DNA of 5,319 nucleotides, from NCBI GenBank assembly GCA_945949625.1, contig CAMFFI010000095.1:1-5319 (forward strand). The letters are read 5' to 3'. This document shows positions 1 through 5,319 of this stretch, one piece after another. This DNA comes from an uncultured bacterium (GTDB lineage Bacteria > Bacillota > Clostridia > Oscillospirales > Acutalibacteraceae). The translations under genes were made by a program, and so were the position numbers. Positions within the stretch are counted from its first letter, which is position 1. Every line of letters begins with the position of its first letter. A model generated the notes under the pieces. It was not told the DNA's origin. It worked only from the letters and a program-made list of their open reading frames with translations, and made no database searches.

Positions 1-20
1 AAAAAGTCGAGTGCCTCGAC
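1..20 (-). terminator. Possible second terminator downstream of the MscS gene
   Basis: Read on the minus strand, a 6-bp perfect stem GTCGAG/CTCGAC with loop GCA is followed directly by five T residues (bases 5-1) that reach the window edge. This has the form of an intrinsic terminator. It lies about 80 bases beyond a stronger terminator that already ends the MscS transcript. It may be a back-up terminator or the 3' end of a small RNA encoded by the hairpin element. Confidence 0.4.
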
Positions 21-90
21 ACGCAATTCGTGCAGACAGTTTGTACTGACTGTAAACTTTTATGCCCGAGCGAAACCGAGCAGTTTCCTA
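1..90. repeat. Compact structured intergenic element: three abutting hairpins plus a short direct repeat
   Basis: Three inverted repeats follow one another with no spacer. GTCGAG (6-11) pairs with CTCGAC (15-20) around a 3-base loop. CACG (20-23) pairs with CGTG (29-32) around a 5-base loop. CAGACAGT (33-40) pairs with ACTGACTG (45-52) around TTGT, with one A-A mismatch. Further in, CCGAGC occurs twice (66-71 or close by, and 76-81), separated by GAAA, which is a direct repeat. No open reading frame with coding character covers it. It is richer in G+C than the other gene gaps here and it continues to the window edge, so its full length is unknown. Dense small palindromes between genes are typical of dispersed intergenic repeats or of small structured RNAs. 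I infer one of these and cannot tell which from a single copy. Confidence 0.5.
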
Positions 91-96
91 TAAAGT

Positions 97-124
97 AAAA
101 AAAGAGCAGGCAACTGCTCTTTTT
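97..124 (-). terminator. Rho-independent terminator of the MORN/MscS operon
   Basis: On the minus strand AAAAAGAGCAG (124-114) pairs with CTGCTCTTTTT (109-99) around a TTGC loop. A run of seven T (103-97) forms the lower stem and tail. The stem is perfect and begins inside the TAA stop codon of the channel gene (125-123). The A-tract on the other side means it could also stop plus-strand transcription, with a GCAA (GNRA-type) loop in that orientation. Confidence 0.85.
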
Positions 125-932
125 ATTTATCCATTTTTTCAGATACATTTCTTACAACAACCTGTTCATAAGGAATTGTAATATTATTTTCATCAAACAA
201 ATTCTTTACTTTTTCCTGCATTTCATAATAAACATCCCAATAATCAGCTTCATTAACCCAGACGTGAACTATGATTTCAACACCGGACGCCTTATGCTCT
301 CCCACATAAACGGCAGGGGCAGGATTATCAAGAATGTTTTCTACTGTTGCAAGAAAAGTATAGAGAATACCTTTTACCCTTGTTATGTTATCTTCATAAC
401 TGATTGTATAGCTTAAATTAAGACGTCTTTTTTCCGCAGTAGTACAGTTTACAACATTATTATCTGTTAAGCGTGAATTTGGAATTGTTATAACCTTATT
501 ATCCACGCTTAAAAGAGTGGTATAAAAAAGCTTGATGTTTTGTACTGTTCCCTTTAAATTTTCAAATTCTATAACGTCTCCTGCTTTAAAGGGCTTATTC
601 ATAATAATTACAATTCCGCTTGCAATATTGGAAAGGCTTGACTGCATTGCAAGACCTGCTGTAACAAGACCTGCGCCCAAAGCGGTTATAATTGATGTGA
701 CATTTATTCCAAGCTGTGCGATTGCGGCTATTATAACTACAAAATACAAAAGTACTTTTGCGATTGAATGAATGAACGTAACAACCGTATAATCCACTTT
801 GCTTTTTAAAAGGACGCTTTTCAAAAGCTTTAAAAGCAGTTTTGCAATCCAATATCCTGCTATGAGTATTATCAGGGCGAAAACTATCTGAGGCAGGGTA
901 TGTTCAAGAAAATTCTGCATTAATTCATTCAT
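123..932 (-). CDS. MscS-family small-conductance mechanosensitive channel
   Basis: Integral membrane channel that opens under membrane tension and releases solutes during hypo-osmotic shock; family members act as heptamers in the cytoplasmic membrane. The 269-residue product is close to the size of E. coli MscS (286). Hydrophobic segments lie at about 14-35 and 55-75, followed by the Gly/Ala-rich pore helix at about 80-111 (ALGAG at 84-88, GLAMQ at 93-97, SLSN at 99-102). Then come KPFKAGD (113-119) and the beta domain with the IPNSRL signature, and an alpha/beta C-terminal part. By alignment from memory, V90 and L94 sit at the E. coli gate positions L105 and L109, and S98 replaces the kink glycine G113. 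The ATG at 932 is chosen because AGGTGA (943-938) lies 5 bases upstream; a GTG at 941 would overlap that site. The start overlaps the end of the MORN gene by 8 bases, implying translational coupling. Family assignment is secure; the subfamily is not. Confidence 0.95.
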   Translation of the reverse strand: MNELMQNFLEHTLPQIVFALIILIAGYWIAKLLLKLLKSVLLKSKVDYTVVTFIHSIAKVLLYFVVIIAAIAQLGINVTSIITALGAGLVTAGLAMQSSLSNIASGIVIIMNKPFKAGDVIEFENLKGTVQNIKLFYTTLLSVDNKVITIPNSRLTDNNVVNCTTAEKRRLNLSYTISYEDNITRVKGILYTFLATVENILDNPAPAVYVGEHKASGVEIIVHVWVNEADYWDVYYEMQEKVKNLFDENNITIPYEQVVVRNVSEKMDK

Positions 933-2352
933 TGTCTTCACCTAAAAGTATTATTTTGCTTTCAACTTCAACATTGTTTTTCCATTTTGAAACAATTAAA
1001 TTTCCATTCTGGTCAAAGGAAACTCCGATACCGTTTTTGTTGCCGTGCACATAATTGTTTAGAGAAAGAAAATTACCGTCCTTGTCAAAACGTGCGCCAA
1101 TATCTTCCGGCAGATTATCTTGCCATTTTCCCAGGTGAACCTCACCGTCAGAAGAACGGAAACCCACTCCCCTGCCGTTTCGTTTATTGTCAGTCCAATT
1201 TCCTATATAGTTAATTGAACCGTCTTTGTAATAAAAAGAACCAAAGCCGTTACGCATATCATTCTTATATTCGCCCTCATAAGCCGTCTTGCCACGAGAA
1301 GTTTCGGTTCTTCCGTATCCGCTTCTGTTGCCGTTTTCATCAAGACTTCCGTAATAAGTAAACTTGCTTTGTCCGTCATTTATAATCTTATCTGAATTTG
1401 GCTTTTCAGCGGTTTTATAATCTGACTTTTTCACGCTGAAATCCTGAACGTGATAAATATTTATATCTTCATCTTCAGAAAAATCATAGTCAGGCTCAAT
1501 ATCATCGTCGGCTTTAACAACACACGCGTCAGAATCATCCGTACTATCGGTGCTTTGAATTTCAGCAGACATAATTTCTTCATATGCCTCTGAATTTTCA
1601 TCAACACTTTCAGTTGTTTTCTCTTTGTTTTTATCAACAGCATTTCTTTTATCTACGGGATTTCCGTTTTCTTCCGTTAAATACGGAGCAAAAGAAATAT
1701 CAAAGGTGCTGTTTAAATTTCTTGCAAGGTTAAAATCATTTGGAGTAAAGGTAAAGCCCTGACGTTCCTCACTTACTTTTTCAATATTGCTGGGCGTCTG
1801 GGAAGTGAAATATACCATTCCGATGTTTGAATAAGCTACCGCCTTGCATAATTCGCAATTAGGCATAGCGGTTACCATATACAAAGGTGAGGCTTCGCAT
1901 CCGCCTTCACTGTAATCTGTTTTAATTAAAGCAAAATATCCGTTAATTATTTTTGGAGCAATAGAACAAACGCAGTCTGAGCCCTTTTCAGGTATAAAAT
2001 ACTCCGTTTTTGTCCAGTAATGCTTTTGATTAAAATAGATTTTCTTTGTGACAAGCTCATCACTGTTGTAAAAGCAAATACAATACACATTGTCAGGCAA
2101 ATATTTAGAAGCCTGAACAAGCACGCGGTTTTTGAAAACCTTCCAGAGCATAGGTTTATTTTCTTCAAGGCAATAACAATAATTCAGCTTAGCCTCTTCA
2201 AACTGACGTATTGTATCTCCCTGCTGAGTTCTGCAATTTTCCTTGAAATAGCAGGAACGCACACCTGCAAGAGCGTCATATTTAAAATCAAGCTCGTCAT
2301 AGCCTTTCAGAGCAACAGAATAATAAATTATGTTTTCAATTCTTTTATCCAT
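925..2352 (-). CDS. MORN-repeat protein with a cysteine-rich N-terminal domain
   Basis: A 475-residue protein with no signal peptide or membrane segment, so probably cytoplasmic. Residues 1-225 form a domain I do not recognise, with 11 cysteines, most in close pairs (C59/C61, C91/C93, C127/C129, C166/C169). Residues about 228-320 are a low-complexity, strongly acidic linker rich in Asp, Glu, Ser and Thr (for example ADDDIEPDYDFSEDED at 281-296). Residues about 330-460 hold MORN-type repeats. The best two are YEGEYKNDMRNGFG (358-371) and YIGNWTDNKRNGRG (382-395), with degenerate units before and after. MORN repeats are beta-hairpin repeats linked to protein or membrane contacts; no catalytic residues are evident. 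The ATG at 2350-2352 has AAGGA about 10 bases upstream. The gene starts after the pfkA terminator; its promoter is not clear, though TTTAAT at 2383-2378 could be a -10 element. It overlaps the MscS gene by 8 bases. Function unknown; a role with the channel is inference from coupling only. Confidence 0.85.
   Translation of the reverse strand: MDKRIENIIYYSVALKGYDELDFKYDALAGVRSCYFKENCRTQQGDTIRQFEEAKLNYCYCLEENKPMLWKVFKNRVLVQASKYLPDNVYCICFYNSDELVTKKIYFNQKHYWTKTEYFIPEKGSDCVCSIAPKIINGYFALIKTDYSEGGCEASPLYMVTAMPNCELCKAVAYSNIGMVYFTSQTPSNIEKVSEERQGFTFTPNDFNLARNLNSTFDISFAPYLTEENGNPVDKRNAVDKNKEKTTESVDENSEAYEEIMSAEIQSTDSTDDSDACVVKADDDIEPDYDFSEDEDINIYHVQDFSVKKSDYKTAEKPNSDKIINDGQSKFTYYGSLDENGNRSGYGRTETSRGKTAYEGEYKNDMRNGFGSFYYKDGSINYIGNWTDNKRNGRGVGFRSSDGEVHLGKWQDNLPEDIGARFDKDGNFLSLNNYVHGNKNGIGVSFDQNGNLIVSKWKNNVEVESKIILLGEDNE
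938..943 (-). promoter_or_regulatory. Ribosome binding site of the MscS gene, inside the MORN coding region
   Basis: AGGTGA on the minus strand stands 5 bases before the ATG at 932. It lies within the final codons of the upstream MORN gene, so ribosomes finishing that gene stop close to this site. It decides the channel start against the GTG at 941. Confidence 0.75.
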
Positions 2353-2376
2353 ACCTGTTTTTTCCTTGCGTATAAT

Positions 2377-2416
2377 GATTAAATAAATAAAGGCACAATT
2401 CTCATAATTGTGCCTT
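2377..2416 (-). terminator. Rho-independent terminator of pfkA
   Basis: On the minus strand AAGGCACAATT (2416-2406) pairs perfectly over 11 bp with AATTGTGCCTT (2400-2390) around a 5-base loop. A T-rich tail (TATTTATTTAATC, 2389-2377) follows. It begins 17 bases after the pfkA stop codon and separates pfkA from the MORN/MscS pair. Confidence 0.85.
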
Positions 2417-2433
2417 CGTTTAAAAATTTAAAA

Positions 2434-3402
2434 TCAGATTGAAATTGTCTTAGCAATATCAAAAAGATGCTTGTCAAAAACTCTGGGCATATTAAGAGCT
2501 TCTGTAATATCAAAATCAACGATTTTGCCGTTTTGAACAGCAATTACACGGTTTCCGATATTATCGTTAAGAAGTTCAACAGCCTTATATCCCATTTCGC
2601 TTGCTATTACTCTGTCACGAAGTGAAGGATTGCCTCCGCGCTGAACATGACCGAGGATTGTAGCACGTGATTCAATACCAAGGCGTTTTTCAATATAGCT
2701 TGCCAAATCCTGCGTACCGCCTACTCCCTCGGCAACAACAACGATAAAATGCTGTTTGCCTGTTTGCTGTGTTTCAATAATTCTTGAAATAACGTCTTTT
2801 TCAATGTCATACTTTACTTCAGGAACAATAATTGCAGTTGCACCGCAGGCAATACCTACCTGCAAAGCAATATCTCCGCATCTTCTGCCCATAACCTCTA
2901 CAACAGAGCATCTGTCGTGGGACTGAGCAGTATCACGGATTTTATCTATCATCTCAATGGCTGTATTCATTGCTGTATCAAAGCCGATTGTGTATTCACT
3001 GCAAGCAATATCGTTATCAATTGTTCCCGGAATACCGATACAATTAATACCTGCGTTAGTTAAATCTCTTGCGCCTCTGAAGGAACCGTCGCCGCCTATT
3101 ACAACAACACCGGAAATTCCGATTTCTCTGCAATAATCAGCAGCCTTTTTAACGCCTTCGGGAGTATTGTATTCTTCACTTCTTGCAGTGTAAAGCATTG
3201 TACCGCCGTGACCGATAATATCGGAAACAGAACGAAGATTAAGCTCGTTTACATCACCGTTTAATAATCCGTTATATCCGCGATAAACACCGTAAACTGT
3301 CATATCCTTTGCAATACCGGCTCTTACAACTGAACGCACGGCAGCATTCATACCCGGTGCGTCACCGCCGCTTGTTAATACTGCAATTTTCTTTTTAGCC
3401 AT
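2434..3402 (-). CDS. pfkA: ATP-dependent 6-phosphofructokinase
   Basis: Catalyses fructose 6-phosphate + ATP to fructose 1,6-bisphosphate + ADP, the committed step of glycolysis; cytoplasmic, usually an allosteric homotetramer. The 322-residue length matches the bacterial PfkA family (about 320). Visible motifs in order: TSGGDAPGMNAA (10-21, ATP site), RGYNGL (41-46), GGTMLYTAR (66-74), GGDGS (103-107), PGTIDND (125-131, with D129 as catalytic base), MGRRCGD (171-177, substrate binding), and RATILGHVQRGG near 245. Glycines at 106 and 126, the positions that separate ATP-using from pyrophosphate-using enzymes, indicate the ATP type. The ATG at 3402 is chosen because GGAGGT (3414-3409) lies 6 bases upstream; an in-frame TTG at 3429 sits about at the predicted transcription start. 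It has its own promoter and terminator, so it appears monocistronic. No pyruvate kinase gene follows, unlike the pfkA-pyk pair seen in many Firmicutes. Confidence 0.98.
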   Translation of the reverse strand: MAKKKIAVLTSGGDAPGMNAAVRSVVRAGIAKDMTVYGVYRGYNGLLNGDVNELNLRSVSDIIGHGGTMLYTARSEEYNTPEGVKKAADYCREIGISGVVVIGGDGSFRGARDLTNAGINCIGIPGTIDNDIACSEYTIGFDTAMNTAIEMIDKIRDTAQSHDRCSVVEVMGRRCGDIALQVGIACGATAIIVPEVKYDIEKDVISRIIETQQTGKQHFIVVVAEGVGGTQDLASYIEKRLGIESRATILGHVQRGGNPSLRDRVIASEMGYKAVELLNDNIGNRVIAVQNGKIVDFDITEALNMPRVFDKHLFDIAKTISI

Positions 3403-3408
3403 AAAATT

Positions 3409-3414
3409 ACCTCC
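3409..3414 (-). promoter_or_regulatory. Ribosome binding site deciding the pfkA start
   Basis: GGAGGT on the minus strand, 6 bases before the ATG at 3402. It is close to the ideal Shine-Dalgarno sequence, so it fixes the start and excludes the upstream TTG at 3429. Confidence 0.85.
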
Positions 3415-3433
3415 AATGAAAATATACAATTTA

Positions 3434-3462
3434 AATATAACACAAATATAGTTATTTTACAA
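3434..3462 (-). promoter_or_regulatory. Sigma-A type promoter of pfkA
   Basis: On the minus strand TTGTAA (3462-3457, 4/6 to TTGACA) is followed after exactly 17 bases by TATATT (3439-3434, 5/6 to TATAAT). Transcription would begin near 3427 and give a leader of about 25 bases containing only the ribosome site. The region is very A/T-rich, so chance matches are easier here, but spacing and position fit well. I see no operator palindrome. Confidence 0.6.
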
Positions 3463-3498
3463 GTATATTTCTCCATTTTCCGTCATAAAAACATAATT

Positions 3499-4626
3499 TT
3501 ATTTTTTCTTTACTTTATACATATACACCTGACATTTCAGCATTCCGTTATAAAGCTTTCTTCGCTTATCTGCTTTTCTGCCGAACAGCTTTTCAAAATC
3601 GTCATCGGGACTGATAATTGTACAGGAAAGATTATTAAACATATTAAACCTCTGTCCCATTACTTTATAAAGTCTTTCTGCCGAGTTAATATCAAGAAGT
3701 CTTTCGCCGTACGGCGGATTTGTGATTACCGTTTCTCTTTCAAAATCGGGTGTAAAATCCATAATATCTCGTTTTGTAAAAGTAATTCTGTCTGAAACTC
3801 CTGCTTTTTCTGCGTTTTCTTTTGCGATTTTAAGGGATATTTCATCAATATCATATCCAATAGCAGAAAAAGCACAGTCCCTGTTTATAGAGTTCTTTGC
3901 TTGTTCTCTAAGGTTATTTATTTTTTCGGTATCTGCCTGCTGCCATTTTTCAAAGGCAAAGCGGCGATTAATTCCCGGCGGAATACGCAAAGCTTTTAAT
4001 GCGCTTTCTATGAGAATTGTACCGCTTCCGCACATAGGGTCAACAACATTGTGATTTTGCCTTACACCGGCAAGCTCAGCCATTGCAGCTGCAAGGGTTT
4101 CCTTTATGGGCGCATCATTTGATTTTGCCCTGTATCCTCTTTTATGAAGTCCTTCGCCGCTTGTATCCAGCATAATGGATACCTTATCGTTCATTATCAG
4201 AAATTGAATTTGATGAACCGCTTCGGTTTCTTCAAACCAAGAAAGCAGATATTTTTCCTTAAGCCGCTCAACAATGGCTTTTTTAATTATTTTCTGGCAA
4301 TCGGGAACGCTTTTAAGCTGTGAAGATATGCTTTTTCCCTTTACGGGAAAAGCGTCTGATTTTCCGATATAATTTTCCCAAGGAATTGCTTTTACTCCCT
4401 GAAACAAATCCTCAAAAGAACGAACCTCAAATTCCGATAATAAAATAAGAATTCGCTCTGCATATCTTGAATAAATATTAGCCTTGACCATTGTTTCAAA
4501 ATTTCCGCTGAAAAGTACCCTTCCGTTTTCGGCACGGACATTTTCAAAGCCTAAAAATCTGAATTCATTGGCGCAAATTCCCTCTAAGCCAAAAATACAG
4601 GGTGCTGCAAATGTAATATTTTCCAT
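3499..4626 (-). CDS. THUMP-domain class I SAM-dependent RNA methyltransferase (RlmL/YpsC-like)
   Basis: Predicted to transfer a methyl group from S-adenosylmethionine to a guanine N2 of 23S rRNA, by relation to the RlmL half of E. coli RlmKL (m2G2445); the exact target here is inference. The 375-residue product matches the length of B. subtilis YpsC. A THUMP RNA-binding region covers about 45-155, then LHKRGYR (160-166), the SAM-binding DPMCGSGT (196-203), the acidic loop GYDID (257-261), and the catalytic NPPYGERL (303-310). The ATG at 4626 is preferred because GAGGT (4635-4631) stands 4 bases upstream; the in-frame ATG at 4644 has no ribosome site and lies next to the U-run of the hpf terminator. 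Starting here, the N-terminus also begins at the normal family position. No promoter is visible, so transcription probably depends on readthrough from hpf. No clear terminator follows before the pfkA promoter. Confidence 0.92.
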   Translation of the reverse strand: MENITFAAPCIFGLEGICANEFRFLGFENVRAENGRVLFSGNFETMVKANIYSRYAERILILLSEFEVRSFEDLFQGVKAIPWENYIGKSDAFPVKGKSISSQLKSVPDCQKIIKKAIVERLKEKYLLSWFEETEAVHQIQFLIMNDKVSIMLDTSGEGLHKRGYRAKSNDAPIKETLAAAMAELAGVRQNHNVVDPMCGSGTILIESALKALRIPPGINRRFAFEKWQQADTEKINNLREQAKNSINRDCAFSAIGYDIDEISLKIAKENAEKAGVSDRITFTKRDIMDFTPDFERETVITNPPYGERLLDINSAERLYKVMGQRFNMFNNLSCTIISPDDDFEKLFGRKADKRRKLYNGMLKCQVYMYKVKKK

Positions 4627-4630
4627 TATA

Positions 4631-4635
4631 ACCTC
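4631..4635 (-). promoter_or_regulatory. Ribosome binding site deciding the methyltransferase start
   Basis: GAGGT on the minus strand, 4 bases before the ATG at 4626. The spacing is short but usable. It lies downstream of the alternative ATG at 4644 and so argues against that start. Confidence 0.6.
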
Positions 4636-4647
4636 AAATTTCATTTC

Positions 4648-4679
4648 AAAAAATCAGGGTATCGGTTGCCCGATACCCT
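4648..4679 (-). terminator. Rho-independent terminator after hpf
   Basis: On the minus strand AGGGTATCGG (4679-4670) pairs perfectly over 10 bp with CCGATACCCT (4665-4656) around a GCAA tetraloop, then GA and six T (4653-4648). This is a strong intrinsic terminator by form. It lies only about 20 bases before the start of the methyltransferase gene, so it may work as a partial terminator that lowers that gene's expression relative to hpf. Confidence 0.85.
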
Positions 4680-4696
4680 TTCGTGACAATTAATTT

Positions 4697-5242
4697 TTAT
4701 GATTCGGTGTTAGGCTGAAGTAAACCGTAACCGCCGTCATCTCTTGCATAAACAACATTAGGTTCATTTGTTTCTGCATTTATAAACATAAAGAAGCTAT
4801 GGTTTACCATATTCATTTCAAGGATTGCTTCTTCAACAGTAATAGGCTTGACGTTAATCATCTTTTTACGAACAACTGTGTATTCTTCCTCATCAGCTGT
4901 TTCAGCAGGAGCCGCCGTATTTTCAGCCATAAATTCTTCAAAAGTAGTGCTTCTCAGCTTTTTGCTGAGCTTAGCTTTATTCTTGCGGATTTGTCTGCCT
5001 AAAATATCAACAACTCTGTCAAGAGCATCGTTCATTTCCTGTTCTGTTGCTTCGGCACGATAAACCATGCCTTTGTCACTGATTGTAACTTCCACTGTTT
5101 GTCTGTTTTTCTCAAGGGTGACAACAACATTTACTAAAGCGTCTTCTGAAAAAATCTTTTCAAATTTTGAAAGCTTTTTTTCTGCTCGCTCTTTAAAGTT
5201 ATCTCTGAGGTTTACCTTTCTTGCTGTGTAGGTGATTTTCAT
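4697..5242 (-). CDS. hpf: Ribosome hibernation promoting factor, long form
   Basis: Binds the small ribosomal subunit in stationary phase or stress and joins two 70S ribosomes into inactive 100S dimers. At 181 residues it is the long form typical of Firmicutes. The N-terminal S30AE/YfiA domain covers 1-98 (MKITYTARKVNL at the start, basic helix RQIRKNKAKLSKK at 83-95). A variable acidic linker covers about 99-122. The C-terminal dimerisation domain covers about 123-177 (VVRKK 123-127, KPITVEEAILEM 132-143, HSFFMFINAET 148-158, NVVYARDDGGYGLL 162-175). N147 stands where many homologues have Gly in a GH-FF-F motif, a minor variation. GGGAGG (5257-5252) lies 9 bases before the ATG. No promoter is visible in the 32 bases to the upstream stop codon, so it may be cotranscribed with the gene entering from the window edge. 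A strong terminator follows. Confidence 0.97.
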   Translation of the reverse strand: MKITYTARKVNLRDNFKERAEKKLSKFEKIFSEDALVNVVVTLEKNRQTVEVTISDKGMVYRAEATEQEMNDALDRVVDILGRQIRKNKAKLSKKLRSTTFEEFMAENTAAPAETADEEEYTVVRKKMINVKPITVEEAILEMNMVNHSFFMFINAETNEPNVVYARDDGGYGLLQPNTES

Positions 5243-5274
5243 AAAATCGTGCCTCCCTTTTTAAGTATTCTTTT

Positions 5275-5319
5275 TTATTTGCGACCGCCGCTACCGCCTC
5301 TGCGACTGTAACCGCGGGA
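5275..5319 (-). CDS. C-terminal end of an Arg/Gly-rich protein (partial)
   Basis: The first minus-strand frame from the window edge reads SRGYSRRGGSGGRK and then TAA (5277-5275). The RG/RGG-rich tail resembles the C-terminal tails of DEAD-box RNA helicases and some other bacterial RNA-binding proteins; family knowledge suggests RNA binding, but 14 residues cannot identify the protein. A second minus frame is also open here, giving an Ala/Val-rich peptide, but it runs into the start of hpf out of frame with no sensible end. The third frame has an early stop. The tail stops 32 bases before hpf, compatible with an operon. Confidence 0.5.
   Translation of the reverse strand, partial: SRGYSRRGGSGGRK

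Noticed and set aside
1..90. CRISPR array or tRNA at the left edge
   Set aside because: The hairpins differ from one another and there are no regularly spaced identical repeats; no cloverleaf or anticodon arm can be drawn.
532..771. Plus-strand open frame of 79 codons
   Set aside because: It lies fully antisense to the well-supported MscS gene, mirrors its hydrophobic segment, and matches no family.
933..941. GTG start for the MscS gene
   Set aside because: It falls within the AGGTGA ribosome site that serves the ATG at 932, and it has no site of its own.
2371..2376. Perfect TATAAT on the plus strand
   Set aside because: There is no -35 element at a proper distance, and transcription would run into the pfkA hairpin and antisense to pfkA with no gene to serve.
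2020..2382. Plus-strand open frame of 120 codons
   Set aside because: It is antisense to the MORN gene, runs through its start, has no clear ribosome site and has no recognisable domain.
3403..3429. TTG start nine codons upstream for pfkA
   Set aside because: It lies about at the predicted transcription start, and GGAGGT with correct spacing supports the ATG at 3402 and the normal family N-terminus.
4625..4630. TATAAT on the minus strand as a promoter for the methyltransferase
   Set aside because: It overlaps the start codon itself, so a transcript from it would lack the start and the ribosome site.
4627..4644. Upstream ATG for the methyltransferase
   Set aside because: No ribosome site precedes it; the next in-frame ATG has GAGGT and matches the usual start of the family.

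Overview
The window looks like chromosomal DNA from a low-GC Gram-positive bacterium, most likely a Clostridia/Oscillospirales-type Firmicute. This rests on A/T-rich intergenic sequence, strong GGAGG-type ribosome sites, classic hairpin-plus-U-run terminators, a long-form (two-domain) HPF, a stand-alone THUMP RNA methyltransferase of the B. subtilis YpsC type, and an ATP-type bacterial PfkA. The assignment is inference; no rRNA or other definitive marker is present. Every supported gene lies on the minus strand, so the biological reading order runs from base 5319 down to base 1.

In that order: (1) the last 14 codons of an upstream gene with an Arg/Gly-rich tail (5319-5275); (2) hpf, the ribosome hibernation factor (5242-4697), followed by a strong terminator (4679-4648); (3) a THUMP-domain 23S rRNA-type methyltransferase (4626-3499), which starts just after that terminator and has no visible promoter; (4) pfkA (3402-2434), with its own good promoter (3462-3434) and its own terminator (2416-2377); (5) a 475-residue protein with a cysteine-rich N-terminal domain, an acidic linker and C-terminal MORN repeats (2352-925); (6) an MscS-type mechanosensitive channel (932-123), whose start codon lies inside the end of the MORN gene; (7) a terminator at the channel stop codon (124-97); (8) a compact structured element of three abutting hairpins (about 90-1) that runs to the window edge.

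Functionally there are three blocks. The hpf/methyltransferase block, possibly with an RNA-binding protein upstream, concerns the ribosome. pfkA is an independently transcribed glycolysis gene. The MORN/MscS pair is translationally coupled and may form a membrane-associated unit. That pair and the hairpin element at the left edge are the least ordinary parts. I see no CRISPR array, insertion sequence, prophage gene, tRNA or rRNA. No gene-free stretch exceeds about 125 bases.
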